Positions 47,510 through 58,476 of a stretch of 64,000 nt of DNA are shown here, one piece after another. This DNA comes from Escallonia rubra (Eukaryota; Streptophyta; Magnoliopsida; Escalloniales; Escalloniaceae): assembly GCA_033065855.1 (NCBI GenBank), contig JAVXUO010000748.1, positions 1 to 64,000 of the forward strand, written 5' to 3'. Position numbers and translations under genes: made by a program. Positions within the stretch are counted from its first letter, which is position 1. Each line of letters starts with the position of its first letter. The notes below the pieces were generated by a model. It had not been told where the DNA came from. It saw only the letters and a list, made by a program, of their open reading frames with translations, and searched no databases.

Positions 47510-50146
47510 CACTACAAGAAAACCAGCTTATGCCTACGGTACAGTACCGTAGGTATAGGTGCCATGTCCCGTAGGCATAGCCTATCCCTACGGTACTATT
47601 CCGTAGCCAGAAGTGGCGATGCCCTAGATCTATGCCTACGGGGGTTGAAGGTTATGCCTACGGTTATACCGTAGCCCACTTATTCCCAGCTATGCCTACG
47701 GTACTACCGTAGGCATACTACCGTAGGCATAGCTGTATTCATATTTTTATTCCCAAGCTATATTTACGGGGGTTGAAGGTTATGCCTACGGTTATACCGT
47801 AGCCCACTTATTCCCAGCTATGCCTACGGTACTACCGTAGACATACCGTAGGCATAGCTCCTTATTTGTCAAAAAAAATATTTACAAAATCATTTCCATG
47901 CTATCACTACACCCTTGCCAAGCACCAACTTATAGTGGAACATCATCTTTAAAGCACTTAAATGCAAACACACAGAAACCAACTTCAAAAGAAATAGAAA
48001 CGAAAGAAAGGCGCACCAAATTGATATTTTACAAGCAAATCATCCATCAACACCTGATCAAGTATCATTATTTAACACCAGTGTGTACCACTGTACCCTC
48101 ATCCCTTCTCAAAACTGGAAACAAGCAGAAGAGTATATTAGCATATTTGCACAAAATTGGTTTGACCTGCAGCCTCACGCTTGGCAGCTCAAGGTCTTCA
48201 CCACTGGACAAAGCAATGGCTCCCAGAGTGGCCAAAGAACTGTCAAAGATTATTGGTTTGACTTGTATCTTCCTTGCACAGTCCAAACCTATAAATCACT
48301 ATAAGTATCATATTTTCATACTTTAGACCAGCTTTTGATAATCCATATTGATAATTTAAGCCAATAAAGCAATGGCTTTAAAGATAATGTACACATCAAT
48401 GGCTTTAAAGATAATGTACACAGCTTTTCGTGGGGCCATCTCATATTTGTTGTAGTGTTAAGTGCTTTAAAGATAATGTACACAGCACACACACTCACGA
48501 ACAGCCCTTCCCTTCTCCTTGCACACACTCAAACACACACTTACAAACCCACTAAAAACACATACTCTTCCCCCCCTTTTACAACCATTTCACTCACACA
48601 CAAACACACACTATACCCATAAATATGAACCCAAACACCTAGCTGCAATCACAACAGTCCGTACCAAGCACGCCGCATTCACAAACGCACGCCACCATGC
48701 TACACGGACCTTCTTTTTCCACTCCCAAACACCATATTTTTCCCACCTTCTCTCATCTGTTCTTCATGAACCCACTTCAACCAGCTGCCCCTTTCTATGT
48801 ACAGAAACCCATGAGAGGCACCCAGAAAAATATACACATACACAGTCCCTAACACAGCTATAGCAGCCGTGCAAACACAGCCATGGCAGCCCCTCTATGG
48901 CTGTCCTCACTCTCTCTCCTTCTCTCATACACTCACATGAACCCACATATATTTACACTCACATATACACCCATTACCTGTACACATCCCACCATTTTTT
49001 GCCAACCCACAACACCACCATAAACCTATACACCATGAAATACCCAACATATGCACACACCCACTACTGCCATCTTTTAAATTACACTATCATCGCACAT
49101 GTTCGACTCAAAGCATTTTATCAGGCACGTTAGAAATCATTTCTTTCAAAGACAAACAAAAAGTTTCTATATAAAGCTCAACATTAGTGCAGAAGTACGT
49201 ATACCACCAAACATTGCAACTCGTCAGTTAATCTGCTAGTACTACCACCATGGCTTCCAAGAACCAGTACCAGTGCATCTGCTTTGCAATGCTCTTCATC
49301 TTGGTAACCTTAGCTTCTCACGCTATATCTCGCTCTCTCCCCGAGGCAGCCATGCATGAGAAGCATGAGCAGTGGATGGCTCGCTATATATGGTTTGTGG
49401 AATCGTCGCTTTGGCCAGTAGCAACAGATGACCCACCTTGGCCATCACCACTACTGGTTAGCAAAGGTATAAGACCTAGTAGAAACTTGGCCTAAGATTG
49501 CAAGAGCACGAATAGAGAGAGACTGGGACAAATTCGTAGAAAGAACAAGAAGAAAGTGTAAATTGAAATTGGAAATTGAAATTGGAATTGGAAATTGAAT
49601 GGGAATTGTTACCTGTGGAGTGGCTTAATTAGGCTGAAGAGGAGATCGGAAGTGCACTGTTGCCGCAGACATGGGAAATGAGAAAAACCAGAAAACTTTC
49701 GACTGACAGGGGAAGGTGCACTATTGCCGCACCAGTCGTCAACGAGTCACCGCCGCCGGAGTCCTCGCCTCGCCGTCGACACTCGTTGATCAGTCTGCCC
49801 GTCACTGCTTCTTCTAAGGTCACCGTTCATCAACGCGTCGTCACCGGGGAGGGTCATTGGCCGGTGGAGTTCTCGCCTTCACCGGTCACTGCTTCTTCTT
49901 CGATTGTTGTTCCAGATCTAAATTTGAAGATGGCGTCGGACCTCGGTAGTCGAGTCCACCGGTGAAGTCCTCCCCTCGTTGTCTTGTTCGTTCCAGATCT
50001 GAGCTGAGCTCTGCCAAAAAGAGTCAACTCGAGGAGCCCCTGCCGTGTCCGTGTCTGTGTGTCTCTGTCGCCCGTCGCCCGTCGCCGGTGAGTGCTGCCG
50101 TCTGCCTGTCTGGGAGTGGGTGAGAGTATTTGGCAACTGGGCAAGT

Positions 50147-50192
<46 letters not shown>

Positions 50193-50330
50193 CCATGTGA
50201 CTGCTCTTCCAAACTGAAGCAGCACGAATAGCCACGGTGCAATATGAACCGTAGGCATACATAACTTGTACCTACGGTTCCTTTTATACCGTAGGCCTTC
50301 TTGTCACCATAGGCCAGTTTTGGTGTAGTG
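47510..50330 (+). mobile_element. Non-autonomous CACTA element with captured gene sequence, 2.8 kb
   Basis: The left end is CACTACAAGAAAACCAGC and the right end is CCAGTTTTGGTGTAGTG, whose reverse complement starts CACTACACCAAAACTGG. The 3-bp target duplication is CTT on both sides (47507-47509 and 50331-50333). Both ends carry subterminal TACGGT/ACCGTAGGC motifs in both orientations. The left side has a 128-bp tandem repeat (47643 and 47771 onwards) with a 27-bp palindrome at 47691-47717. The interior has no transposase but contains CA-rich DNA and the 5' part of a cysteine-protease-like gene. Confidence 0.85.
49168..49495 (+). pseudogene. 5' fragment of a SAG12-like papain-type cysteine protease gene, with promoter
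   Basis: TATATAAAG at 49168-49176 lies 74 bp before an ATG at 49250. The first 46 codons encode a signal peptide (M-A-S-K..., hydrophobic core, ...H-A-I-S-R) and then M-H-E-K-H-E-Q-W-M-A-R-Y, the start of the I29 inhibitor prodomain of SAG12-like proteases. After that (about 49388) the similarity ends abruptly and the frame runs through unrelated sequence to a stop at 49493-49495. The catalytic domain is absent. The fragment lies wholly inside a CACTA element, so it is a transduplicated gene end. If transcribed it would give a small secreted peptide of unknown meaning. Confidence 0.7.
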
Positions 50331-51903
50331 CTTGATACTCTGCTACCATAGGTATGCCCAGAAAGTAGCTTAGATCTAGCACACCTTGATGCCATTAGGC
50401 TACCACAGGTGATGCATTATCTGGCACACCTTGATGCTGTTCTTGTTTGAGAACAGAGGTTCTAGGCTTTTGATTGCTGAACAGTTGCCACGTAATGCTA
50501 GGTCCATTACATAATTTAGGGTTGATTATGATATCTTGTCACTGGATGGTAAAGGTAAATGAATACTAATTGGCCGAGGTTGCATAACTGAGTTTCGAAA
50601 ATCACTAAATGGTAAAGGTAAACGAATTTGAAGATAAAAACCATGACCAGCTATGCTTGAACTAGCTAGGATTAAAATTCAATGACGTATATTTAGAATT
50701 TGATTCGCTAGTGTTCATACTTGGACACCTGCTTTGTGTTTAAGTAAATTACCATTTTCAGCACGAAAGAAGGCTAGATGACCCACTATGTGCGCAGATG
50801 TGTGGGCAAGAGAAAATCAAAAGTATGTGGGGTACAACAATGTAGGCCATATGTATACTGGTGCTGTGAAAGAGATGACTGCTTGGCCGGTGGAGTTCTC
50901 GCCTTCACTGGTCACTGCTTCTTCTTTGAATGTTGTTCTAGATCTGAATTTGAAGACGGCCTCGGACCTCGGTAGTCGAGTCCACCGGTGAAGTCCTCCC
51001 CTCGTTGTCTTGTTCGTTCCAGATCTGAGCTGAGCTCTGCCAAAAAGAGTCAACTCGAGGAGCCCCTGCCGTGTCCGTGTCTGTGTGTCTCTGTCGCCCG
51101 TCGCCTGTCGCCCGTCGCCGGTGAGTGCTGCCGTCTGCCTGTCTGGGAGTGGGTGAGAGTATTTGGCATTTGGCAACTGGGCAAGTCGCAGAGAGAGAGA
51201 GAGAGAGAGAGAGACCATGTGACTGTTATTCCAAACTGAAGCAGCACGAATAACCGGGGTGCAATATGAACCATAGGCATACATAACTTGTACCTACGGT
51301 TCCTTTTATACGTAGGCCTTCTTGTCACCATATGGCAGTTTTGGTGTAGTGCTTGATACTCTGCTACCATAGGTATGCCCAGAAAGTAGCTTAGATCTAG
51401 CACACCTTGATGCCATTAGGCTACCACAGGTGATGCATTATCTGGCACACCTTGATGCTGTTCTTGTTTGAGAACAGAGGTTCTAGGCTTTTGATTGCTG
51501 AACAGTTGCCACGTAATGCTAGGTCCATTACATAATTTAGGGTTGATTATGATATCTTATCACTGGATGGTAAAGGTAAATGAATACTAATTGGCCGAGG
51601 TTGCATAACTGAGTTTCGAAAATCACTAAATGGTAAAGGTAAACGAATTTGAAGATAAAAACCATGACCAGCTATGCTTGAACTAGCTAGGATTAAAATT
51701 CAATGACGTATATTTAGAATTTGATTCGCTAGTGTTCATACTTGGACACCTGCTTTGTGTTTAAGTAAATTACCATTTTCAGCACGAAAGAAGGCTAGAT
51801 GACCCACTATGTGCGCAGATGTGTGGGCAAGAGAAAATCAAAAGTATGTGGGGTACAACAATGTAGGCCATATGTATACTGGTGCTGTGAAAGAGATGAC
51901 TGC
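49857..51903. repeat. 1.02-kb tandem duplication spanning the CACTA right end and its flank
   Basis: Copy A is 49857-50882 (1026 bp) and copy B is 50883-51903 (1021 bp). They are nearly identical apart from a shorter (GA)n tract in B (51191-51214 versus 50151-50188) and small indels. Each copy starts TTGGCCGG, and the same 8 bases follow copy B at 51904-51911. Each carries the CACTA right terminus (50330 and 51351) plus about 550 bp of flanking DNA. Confidence 0.92.
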
Positions 51904-52199
51904 TTGGCCGGGGACCTTGGTGCGCAAGCACGTACAATATCTTTCTGATCCACAAACCCATCTTCTCAGATTTCACCGCAGATGATCTGGAGGTTGCTTG
52001 GGCTGAAATAACAGGATATTTATCTTTGAAACACATAACTCTTCCTTTTATGCTGCTATTCTAATTAATTTCCTGTCCATTTCTACTTTTTAAAATGATA
52101 ATCACATGCACTAACTAATGCTTCAACTACGTTGAATAATCATAATATAAACTCCAGATTGGTTTTGCTTTATTTATGAGTCTTAAATTGTGCTTGCAT

Positions 52200-54235
52200 A
52201 AACGATACACAACAGACAACCAATGGCAAAAAATCATATATTTGAGAGGCTTGACAACATGTGGAGAGGTTGGAAATATGATTTAAAGCAGAAGTATTTT
52301 GTAGAGAATGACCGAGCCAAATTCATAAGTAATATGAAAGACTTAAGGGAGGACAAAATCCAGTGGGCGGGAAAGATTAGTTAACTATTGGTTAGAACAT
52401 CTAAAACACATAAAATACATGCCATGTATATATTCTATGAATGACATGTATTTTCTTTCTATTTTTTATTTTCACTTGGTAGTACTTGAAGGATGGAAAA
52501 AATCATTCTCGAACTGAGATGTACATAGTGTCGCGCACTCGCAGTGATGGGACTGCACTAGAATATGCAAAAGAGAAGTTGGTAAGTCCTAGTTATGTAA
52601 AGGAAAGTGTGCAAGTTTCATTGACTTTATTTGCTTCTCAAGTCTGCTTACATTTCTTCATCTATATGGCTTTCAAACCACATTTTTTTTGTTACAGTAC
52701 TTTGCAAAATCACTAGATAAACTTTGTTTATATGTTCCAAAGTGATACCGGCTAGAATATGCTACATATTAAGTGATACGTATTAACTGAGCGAGGTTAC
52801 AGCCCAAGAGGATTCTGGGAGCTTGGTCCAGCAGCTTTGCCAGTTACCTTACCTTGTTTGTGTTGATTTGGTATGATGACCCCCATATATTTGCAATGCC
52901 TCGCACTTCAAACAATGTAAGATGTTACTACAAGTATGCCTATATTTGACTCCTAGACAAGTTAAGTTTTAGGCTTAGACTTGATGGCAAACAACATAAT
53001 GCCTATGGGAGTAGCCAACTTGAAAATCCTCTTGAACCAATTTGCAAACAGAATGTCAAATTGTTTGCAAGTTGGTTCAAGAGGATTTGTGTATTCTGTG
53101 AAAGTAGCCAAGGCACCAAGATGCTGCTATTGAGCTTAGCAATGAATTGGTATTTATATTGGCTTCCTCTGTGGCAAATAACTTTCTTTATGCTATTTTT
53201 TTTCTTTCTCGTGGGTTTTTGAGTTTAATGGAGTGGTAATTTGGGGCTTTTTCTTAAAATGGGTGGTTGTATCTTGGGGCAAAAGTGTGATTCTTGAGAA
53301 ATAGATCAGTTTAAAAATGTCTCTTGCAATGCTCTTAATGTGATTTCAGATGGGAATTTCTGGGAATCAATCAAAAGTCACTTAGAATGTTTACAATATG
53401 TTAGCAAGTTGTTTCATAGGCTCCTGTATTTGGTGTACTGGACTTGTTCTTTAATTTTCATGCATAATGTGTTGATGTTGTGAAGTGCTTTGAGCAAAAG
53501 CCTTGTGCCACATACACACACACACACAATGAAGACTCTATTTGATTCATGGTGCCAAGATGTTTTCCCTTTCCGCATAAGGAAAAGATACGATTCTCAA
53601 ATGGTTTGCTTCATGTGATACGTCCGTATACAAGGTTCAAAGAGATAAAGAGCATATGGATTTTAATTGCTCTCACACATGCATAAATGGTAACTTTTCA
53701 ATTGATTTTTCTCTTGTAGGATGACCTCAAGAGGAAACAAGATGCAACTGCATATCCCAGGAAGAAAGCAATATACTTGCTACCGGCCGCATTGACATAC
53801 TTTCACAGACTTTAGGTAAAGATGGCCATGGCAGAGTTCGTTGCATGAGTTTGGGATCCAACATCACGAACACCTTTGGCACAAATAGGAGGATTAGTTC
53901 CGAGCTTGCTCCAAGCGTTATGGAAGAGCTCGTCATGCTCAGAGAGAGTGGCTGAAGTTGATGCTATAAAGTCTCAACTAGAAGAACTCCACGACATGAA
54001 GTCTCAACTAGAAGAACTCCACGACATGAAGTCTCAACTAGAAGAATTTAATAGCAAGAAGTCTCAACTTGAAGAATTCAACAGAATGAAGTCTACTATG
54101 GACGAGTTCAAGTCTAAGATGGATGGGTTCGAAGCCAATTTCATGCAAATGTTGAGCCAAAATTTGAGGCCTTTCAATACTCAGGTAAGATTTGGTCACT
54201 TATTTCTTTTCAGCTATTTTACTTTATGAACAATT
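52200..54235 (+). pseudogene. CACTA ORF1-type (Ptta/En/Spm transposase-family) gene remnant
   Basis: Three exon-like pieces are readable. At 52223-52384 one frame has M-W-R-G-W-K-Y-D-L-K and ends at a stop. At 52486-52581 E-M-Y-I-V-S-R-T-R-S-D-G-T is the family's characteristic T-x-x-x-D-G-T block, followed by a GTAAGT donor. From 53720 (after a TTGTAG acceptor) the sequence encodes L-G-K-D-G-H-G-R-V-R and later F-G-T-N-R-R. After a frameshift a coiled coil appears, with repeated K-S-Q-L-E-E-L-H-D-M units from tandem 30-bp repeats (53968-54080). These are the features of the second protein of plant CACTA elements. Stops and frame changes make it a pseudogene. Confidence 0.65.
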
Positions 54236-54876
54236 GTGACATTGTTGTTCTTTGATTTTCTGGCATATCTCTCTCTACAACACCAGAGTTGTTTATGTGC
54301 AACGGGATGAGGGGGGTGGTTGGGGTTGGTGGGCAGGCGAAGTTGGGATTATTTGGCTTTAATGGGACAAAATAATGCTGATGTTATTCTTGGGGGGTTG
54401 GCTTTAAAGGGGCTAGCAAATCCAACTGGGATCTCAGTAGTGTTGTTTCCTCCTTTTTAGTGCAATATTTATTTTGGTGAATGTTGCATTACTCTGCCTT
54501 CGTTTGGCAGAACTTTAGAAGTACATTTCTGAGGATTAATTTTACGCAACAACTCATACTTAGGGGTGAATTGCACCTAGCACCTCATGATTTTAATTTT
54601 GGCACCCAGCACCAAAATTTTGAAAATATTCAGCACCAGATGACGGTCAAGAAGCACTTTGACCACACGTCTGTTAGTTTTAAAGGGGCAAACGCGTCTT
54701 TTTGCCTGTCAATTCTCTCTACCTGGCCTATGAACATATCAGAATCCCTAATTCCCATCTTCCCCAAACCCATCCCCAAACCTGTAACAAAACACCCTCG
54801 ATTCCATCGATCCCCAAAGCTCACCACTCCCATACACAAAATCACACACACTGTCATACACACTGTATGTCCAAAG

Positions 54877-55190
54877 ATGTATAGAAATTTCAAGGAGCAA
54901 GCCGAGTATGTCAAGCAGGCCGTGCAAGAGAACAACACCGGAAATTACGCCAAGGCCTTCCCTTTGTACATGAACGCCTTAGAATTTTTGAAGACCCATT
55001 AAAGTGCAAAAATTAAGAACCTTGAGACCTTACTCAAAAATTGACTTAGTATCTATGCTGGGCAGAGAAGGTTAGAGCATGCTGGACGACGACGGCCTGA
55101 GGCCGGCGGCTAAAGTGGACGCTGTGATGGCCTCGTGGTCGAAGAATAAGCCCAAGAATGGGGAGGGTGGGGTCGGTGATAGGTGCAGGT
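54877..55190 (+). pseudogene. MIT-domain fragment of SKD1/VPS4-like AAA ATPase
   Basis: From ATG 54877 the frame reads Y-R-N-F-K-E-Q-A-E-Y-V-K-Q-A-V-Q-E-N-N and then N-Y-A-K-A-F-P-L-Y-M-N-A-L-E. This is the first two helices of the MIT domain of plant SKD1 (VPS4), which binds ESCRT-III tails. One residue is deleted after Q-A compared with the family, and the frame stops at 55000-55002. Degenerate continuation is readable to about 55190 (L-D-D-D-G-L-R-P-A-A..., K-N-K-P-K-N-G-E-G-G). The AAA ATPase domain is absent. It looks like a captured exon. Confidence 0.7.
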
Positions 55191-55883
55191 TGTGGGGTTG
55201 GCAGATTGTGCAGGGGTGTGTGTGAGGCCCCGATCTTAATTAACTTCTAATCATTTTATTAAGTTTAAAAATATTTAAATTTGATTAAAATATTATGATT
55301 GTTTTATATTACTTGTCTACATAAAATGAATACTGAAATTAAGTTGTGGGTCCAAAATGTAATTATGTAAAACTTTAGGGTTAAAAAGTAATTATGCAAA
55401 ACCTTGGGGCCAATATGCAAATATGAAAAGTTGGTATTAGTGGCATGCCATGTGTTGCTCTTGAATTAATTGTTGGAGGATTTGCCACCTATTATTTGGT
55501 GGTGAGTAAGCAAAAGAAACTAATAAAAAAATGGAAAGAAGCCTAAGTGGATAATTTAGAAACAAAAGAGAAGGTGGGGTTGCAAGACCTAGTCTCGGTC
55601 AAAATAGAACAAAGAGAAGAAAAAGAGAGAAAGAAAAGAAAGGAGGGAAAGGGAGGAAGAGAAGAAGAGAAGAAGAGAAGAAGAAAAGGAAGAACAAAGG
55701 AGAGAATCTTCTTGAATTGGCTTGGCCTAAAATTCTTTAAGGTAGGTTATCTTGTGTTTTCTTTAAGTTTTCAAAACATGTATGAGAATTATTATGAGTA
55801 GTAGTAAAATATTTATACATATTTGCCTGAAATGATTCAAGGAGATGTGTGTTCATGTATGCTGAAAATTGCAAAACAGTTCT
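55191..55883. other. Intergenic, with GAA-rich microsatellite
   Basis: No gene recognised. A purine-rich AGAAGAGAAGAAG tract lies at about 55608-55700. This is the DNA into which the second Tat element inserted. Confidence 0.5.
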
Positions 55884-56068
55884 TGTGGATGAAATCTGGA
55901 ACACGCTTCTGACGATTCGTAAGTGAACCTGCGCAGCAAAAACAACACCGGTTACTTCGCCGGAAGTGTTTCCGGCGGAGACACTCCGATGCTTAAGTCA
56001 GTTAGTCTGTCTGAATTTGACTATTACTGTTGAATATGAGCGCTTACCTCTTTCTTTGTCTCCATTTC

Positions 56069-56077
56069 CTTTATATA
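56069..56077 (-). promoter_or_regulatory. TATA box in the second LTR
   Basis: TATATAAAG on the minus strand, followed by a purine-rich leader. It would drive the element's genomic RNA. Confidence 0.6.
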
Positions 56078-56231
56078 GAGCTCCCCATCAGAGGGTAATT
56101 ATGTCCCCTTATTAGGGGGTTACCCGAAATAGAGACTTATTCCAGGATTAATAATCCGTTAATCTCCCTTAAATGGGATGTTACCAATATTTATGGAGAA
56201 GTGGATTCAATGTATAAGTTATGGTTCTTTC

Positions 56232-56255
56232 AGATGACGACACGTGTCGTCATCT
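56232..56255. promoter_or_regulatory. 24-bp palindrome with G-box core in LTR U3
   Basis: The arms AGATGACGACAC and GTGTCGTCATCT are exact reverse complements and meet at CACGTG. The 12-bp core CGACACGTGTCG is identical to that in the LTR of the first element at 12788-12799. Confidence 0.8.
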
Positions 56256-56430
56256 TGGCTATGATAATTTTTGCCCATATCATTTGCCCCCCATTCCATG
56301 TTCTCTTTTCTGAAGAGGATTATGGAATGTTGGAATCTCTTTCCCTCTGCCTGATTTAAAAACTATTCGGCCAATATGAGCTGAAGAGAAATATCGTAAG
56401 GGCCGAACAGATTAGACGGGAGTCGTTTAC

Positions 56431-56985
56431 TCGGCTTGGCTGAGCAGAGACTTAGGGGCTTGTCTACTTGGCTTGGCCGAGAAGAGACGTCTTTGGAAGT
56501 CTACTCAGCTTGGCCGAGCAGAGATGTTTTCAGAAATCGTCTTCTTTTGGTCGAGCAGAGGCCTTTTGAGGTCGCCTACTCGGCTTGGCCGAGCAGAGAC
56601 GTATTTCCAAGTCGTCTACTCGGCTTGGCCGAGCAGAGACGCAGTTGGAGGTCGTCTACTCGGCTTGGCTGAGCAAAGACGTATTTCCAAGTCGTCTACT
56701 CGGCTTGGCCGAGCAGAGACGTAGTTGGAGGTCGTCTACTCGGCTTGGCCGAGCAGAGACGTGCTTCCAAGTCGTCTACTCGGCTTGGCCGAGCAGAGAC
56801 GCGTTTGGGGGTCGTCTACTCGGCTTGGTCGAGCAAAGACGTGTTTCCAAGTCATCTAGTCGGCTAGGCCGAGCAGAGACGCGTTTGGGGGTCGTCTACT
56901 CGGTTTGGTCGAGCAAAGACGCGTTTCCAAGTCGTCTACTCGGCTTGGCCGAGCAGAGATGCGTTTGGAGGTCGTCTACTCGGCT
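56431..56985. repeat. 40-bp tandem repeat with 80-bp higher-order period
   Basis: About 14 copies of CGGCTTGGCCGAGCAGAGAC followed by 20 variable bases ending GTCGTCTACT. Two versions of the variable part (TATTTCCAA type and AGTTGGAG type) alternate, giving an 80-bp higher-order unit. Each copy has a small hairpin CTCGGC-TTG-GCCGAG. Confidence 0.9.
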
Positions 56986-57002
56986 TCGTTGCGCTCGTCT
57001 GC

Positions 57003-58170
57003 TCGGCAGAGGCTATGACCAAGGTAGCTCGTCTACTCGTCAAGAGCAGAGGCGTGTGGTCCATTGGGCTCGTCTGCTCGGCAGAGGCTAGGACCAAGGT
57101 AGCCCGTCTACTCGTCAAGAGCAGAGGCGTGAGGTCCATTGGGCTCGTCTGCTCGGCAGAGGCTAGGACCAAGGTAGCTCGTCTACTTCGTCTGAGCAGA
57201 GGCGTGTGGTCCATTGGGCTCGTCTGCTCGGCAGAGGCTAGGACCAAGGTAGCCCGTCTACTCGTCAAGAGCAGAGGCGTGAGGTCCATTGGGCTCGTCT
57301 GCTCGGCAGAGGCTAGGACCAAGGTAGCCCGTCTACTCGTCAAGGGCAGAGGCGTGAGGTCCATTGGGCTCGTCTGCTCGGCAGAGGCTAGGACCAAGGT
57401 AGCCCGTCTACTCGTCAAGAGCAGAGGCGTGAGGTCCATTGGGCTCGTCTGCTCGGCAGAGGCTATGACCAAGGTAGCTCGTCTACTCGTCAAGAGCAGA
57501 GGCGTGTGGTCCATTGGGCTCGTCTGCTCGGCAGAGGCTAGGACCAGGGTAGCCCGTCTACTCGTCAAGAGCAGAGGCGTGTGGTCCATTGGGCTCGTCT
57601 GCTCGGCAGAGGCTAGGACCAAAGTAGCTCGTCTACTCGTCAAGAGCAGAGGCGTGTGGTCCATTGGGCTCGTCTGCTCGGCAGAGGCTATGACCAAGGT
57701 AGCCCGTCTACTCGTCAAGAGCAGATGCGCGAGGTCCATGGGGCTCGTCTGCCCGGCAGAGGCTAGGACCAAGGTAGCTCGTCTACTCGTCAAGACCAGA
57801 GGCGTGAGGTCCATTGGGCTCGTCTGCTCGGCAGAGGCTAGGACCAAGGTAGCCCGTCTACTCGTCAAGAGCAGAGGCGTGAGGTCCATGGGGCTCGTCT
57901 GCTCGGCAGCGGCTTGGTCCAAGGTAGCGCGTGTACTCGTCAAGAGCAGGGGCGTGTGGTCCATTGGGCTCGTCTGCTCGGCAGAGGCTAGGCCGCATGT
58001 GTCTCGTCTACTCGTCAGGAGCAGAGGCGTGTGGTCCATTGGGCTCGTCTGCTCGGCAGAGGATAGGACCAAGGTAGCCCGTCTACTCGTCAAGAGCAGA
58101 GGCGTGAGGTCCATTGGGCTCGTCTGCTCGGCAGAGGCTAGGACCAAAGTAGCTCGTCTACTCGTCTCTA
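57003..58170. repeat. 75-bp tandem repeat, about 15 copies
   Basis: GTCCATTGGGCTCGTCTGCT recurs with an exact 75-bp step (CCATT at 57061, 57136, 57211, 57286, 57361, 57436 and so on). Because the unit is a multiple of three and lacks stops in some frames, frames of 392 and 462 codons stay open on opposite strands; I regard these as artefacts. It shares the GAGCAGAGGCGT motif with the 40-bp field. Confidence 0.92.
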
Positions 58171-58476
58171 TTGTAGTTACCGTCATGGGGTAAATAGGTA
58201 ATTTTGCTCCTGTTAAGTTCTTTAGATGTATGCCATGTGTCAAGTGATTTGATAGGTCATGAGATCTCATCCATTGGATGGGTCTGTAGTTTTCTATAGA
58301 AGGGAGTGAAACCTTTTTACCCACTTCACTACTTGGTTCATTTTCTCAGAGTAAGGAAGAGAGCGTCTTGGGGGCTTTTGAAGATTCTTAGGCTTTGAGT
58401 TTGAAGATCTGCTCTTTTTTTCAAGTAAGTTTCAAACTTTTTTTTCTTTTGAAATCTTCTGTTTTGATCTGAAATT

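Larger units (their letters stand above)
55884..56282 (-). repeat. 3' LTR of the second Tat element (399 bp)
   Basis: On the minus strand it begins TGATATGGGC directly after a purine run (+ strand TTTGCCCCCCATTCC, 56283-56297) and ends CATCCACA, so it is bounded TG...CA. It contains TATATAAAG (56069-56077, minus strand) and upstream of it a 24-bp perfect palindrome centred on CACGTG. The left limit (55884) is inferred from the usual end of such LTRs; the partner LTR is not available. Confidence 0.6.

Noticed and set aside
56431..58170. CRISPR-like regular spacing of repeats
   Set aside because: The units are directly tandem without unique spacers, in a plant retrotransposon; CRISPR arrays do not apply.
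56936..58324. Long open frames of 462 codons (-) and 392 codons (+) over the same DNA
   Set aside because: Both are translations of the exact 75-bp tandem repeat; the unit is a multiple of three and stop-free in these frames. There is no domain, no start context and the composition is monotonous.
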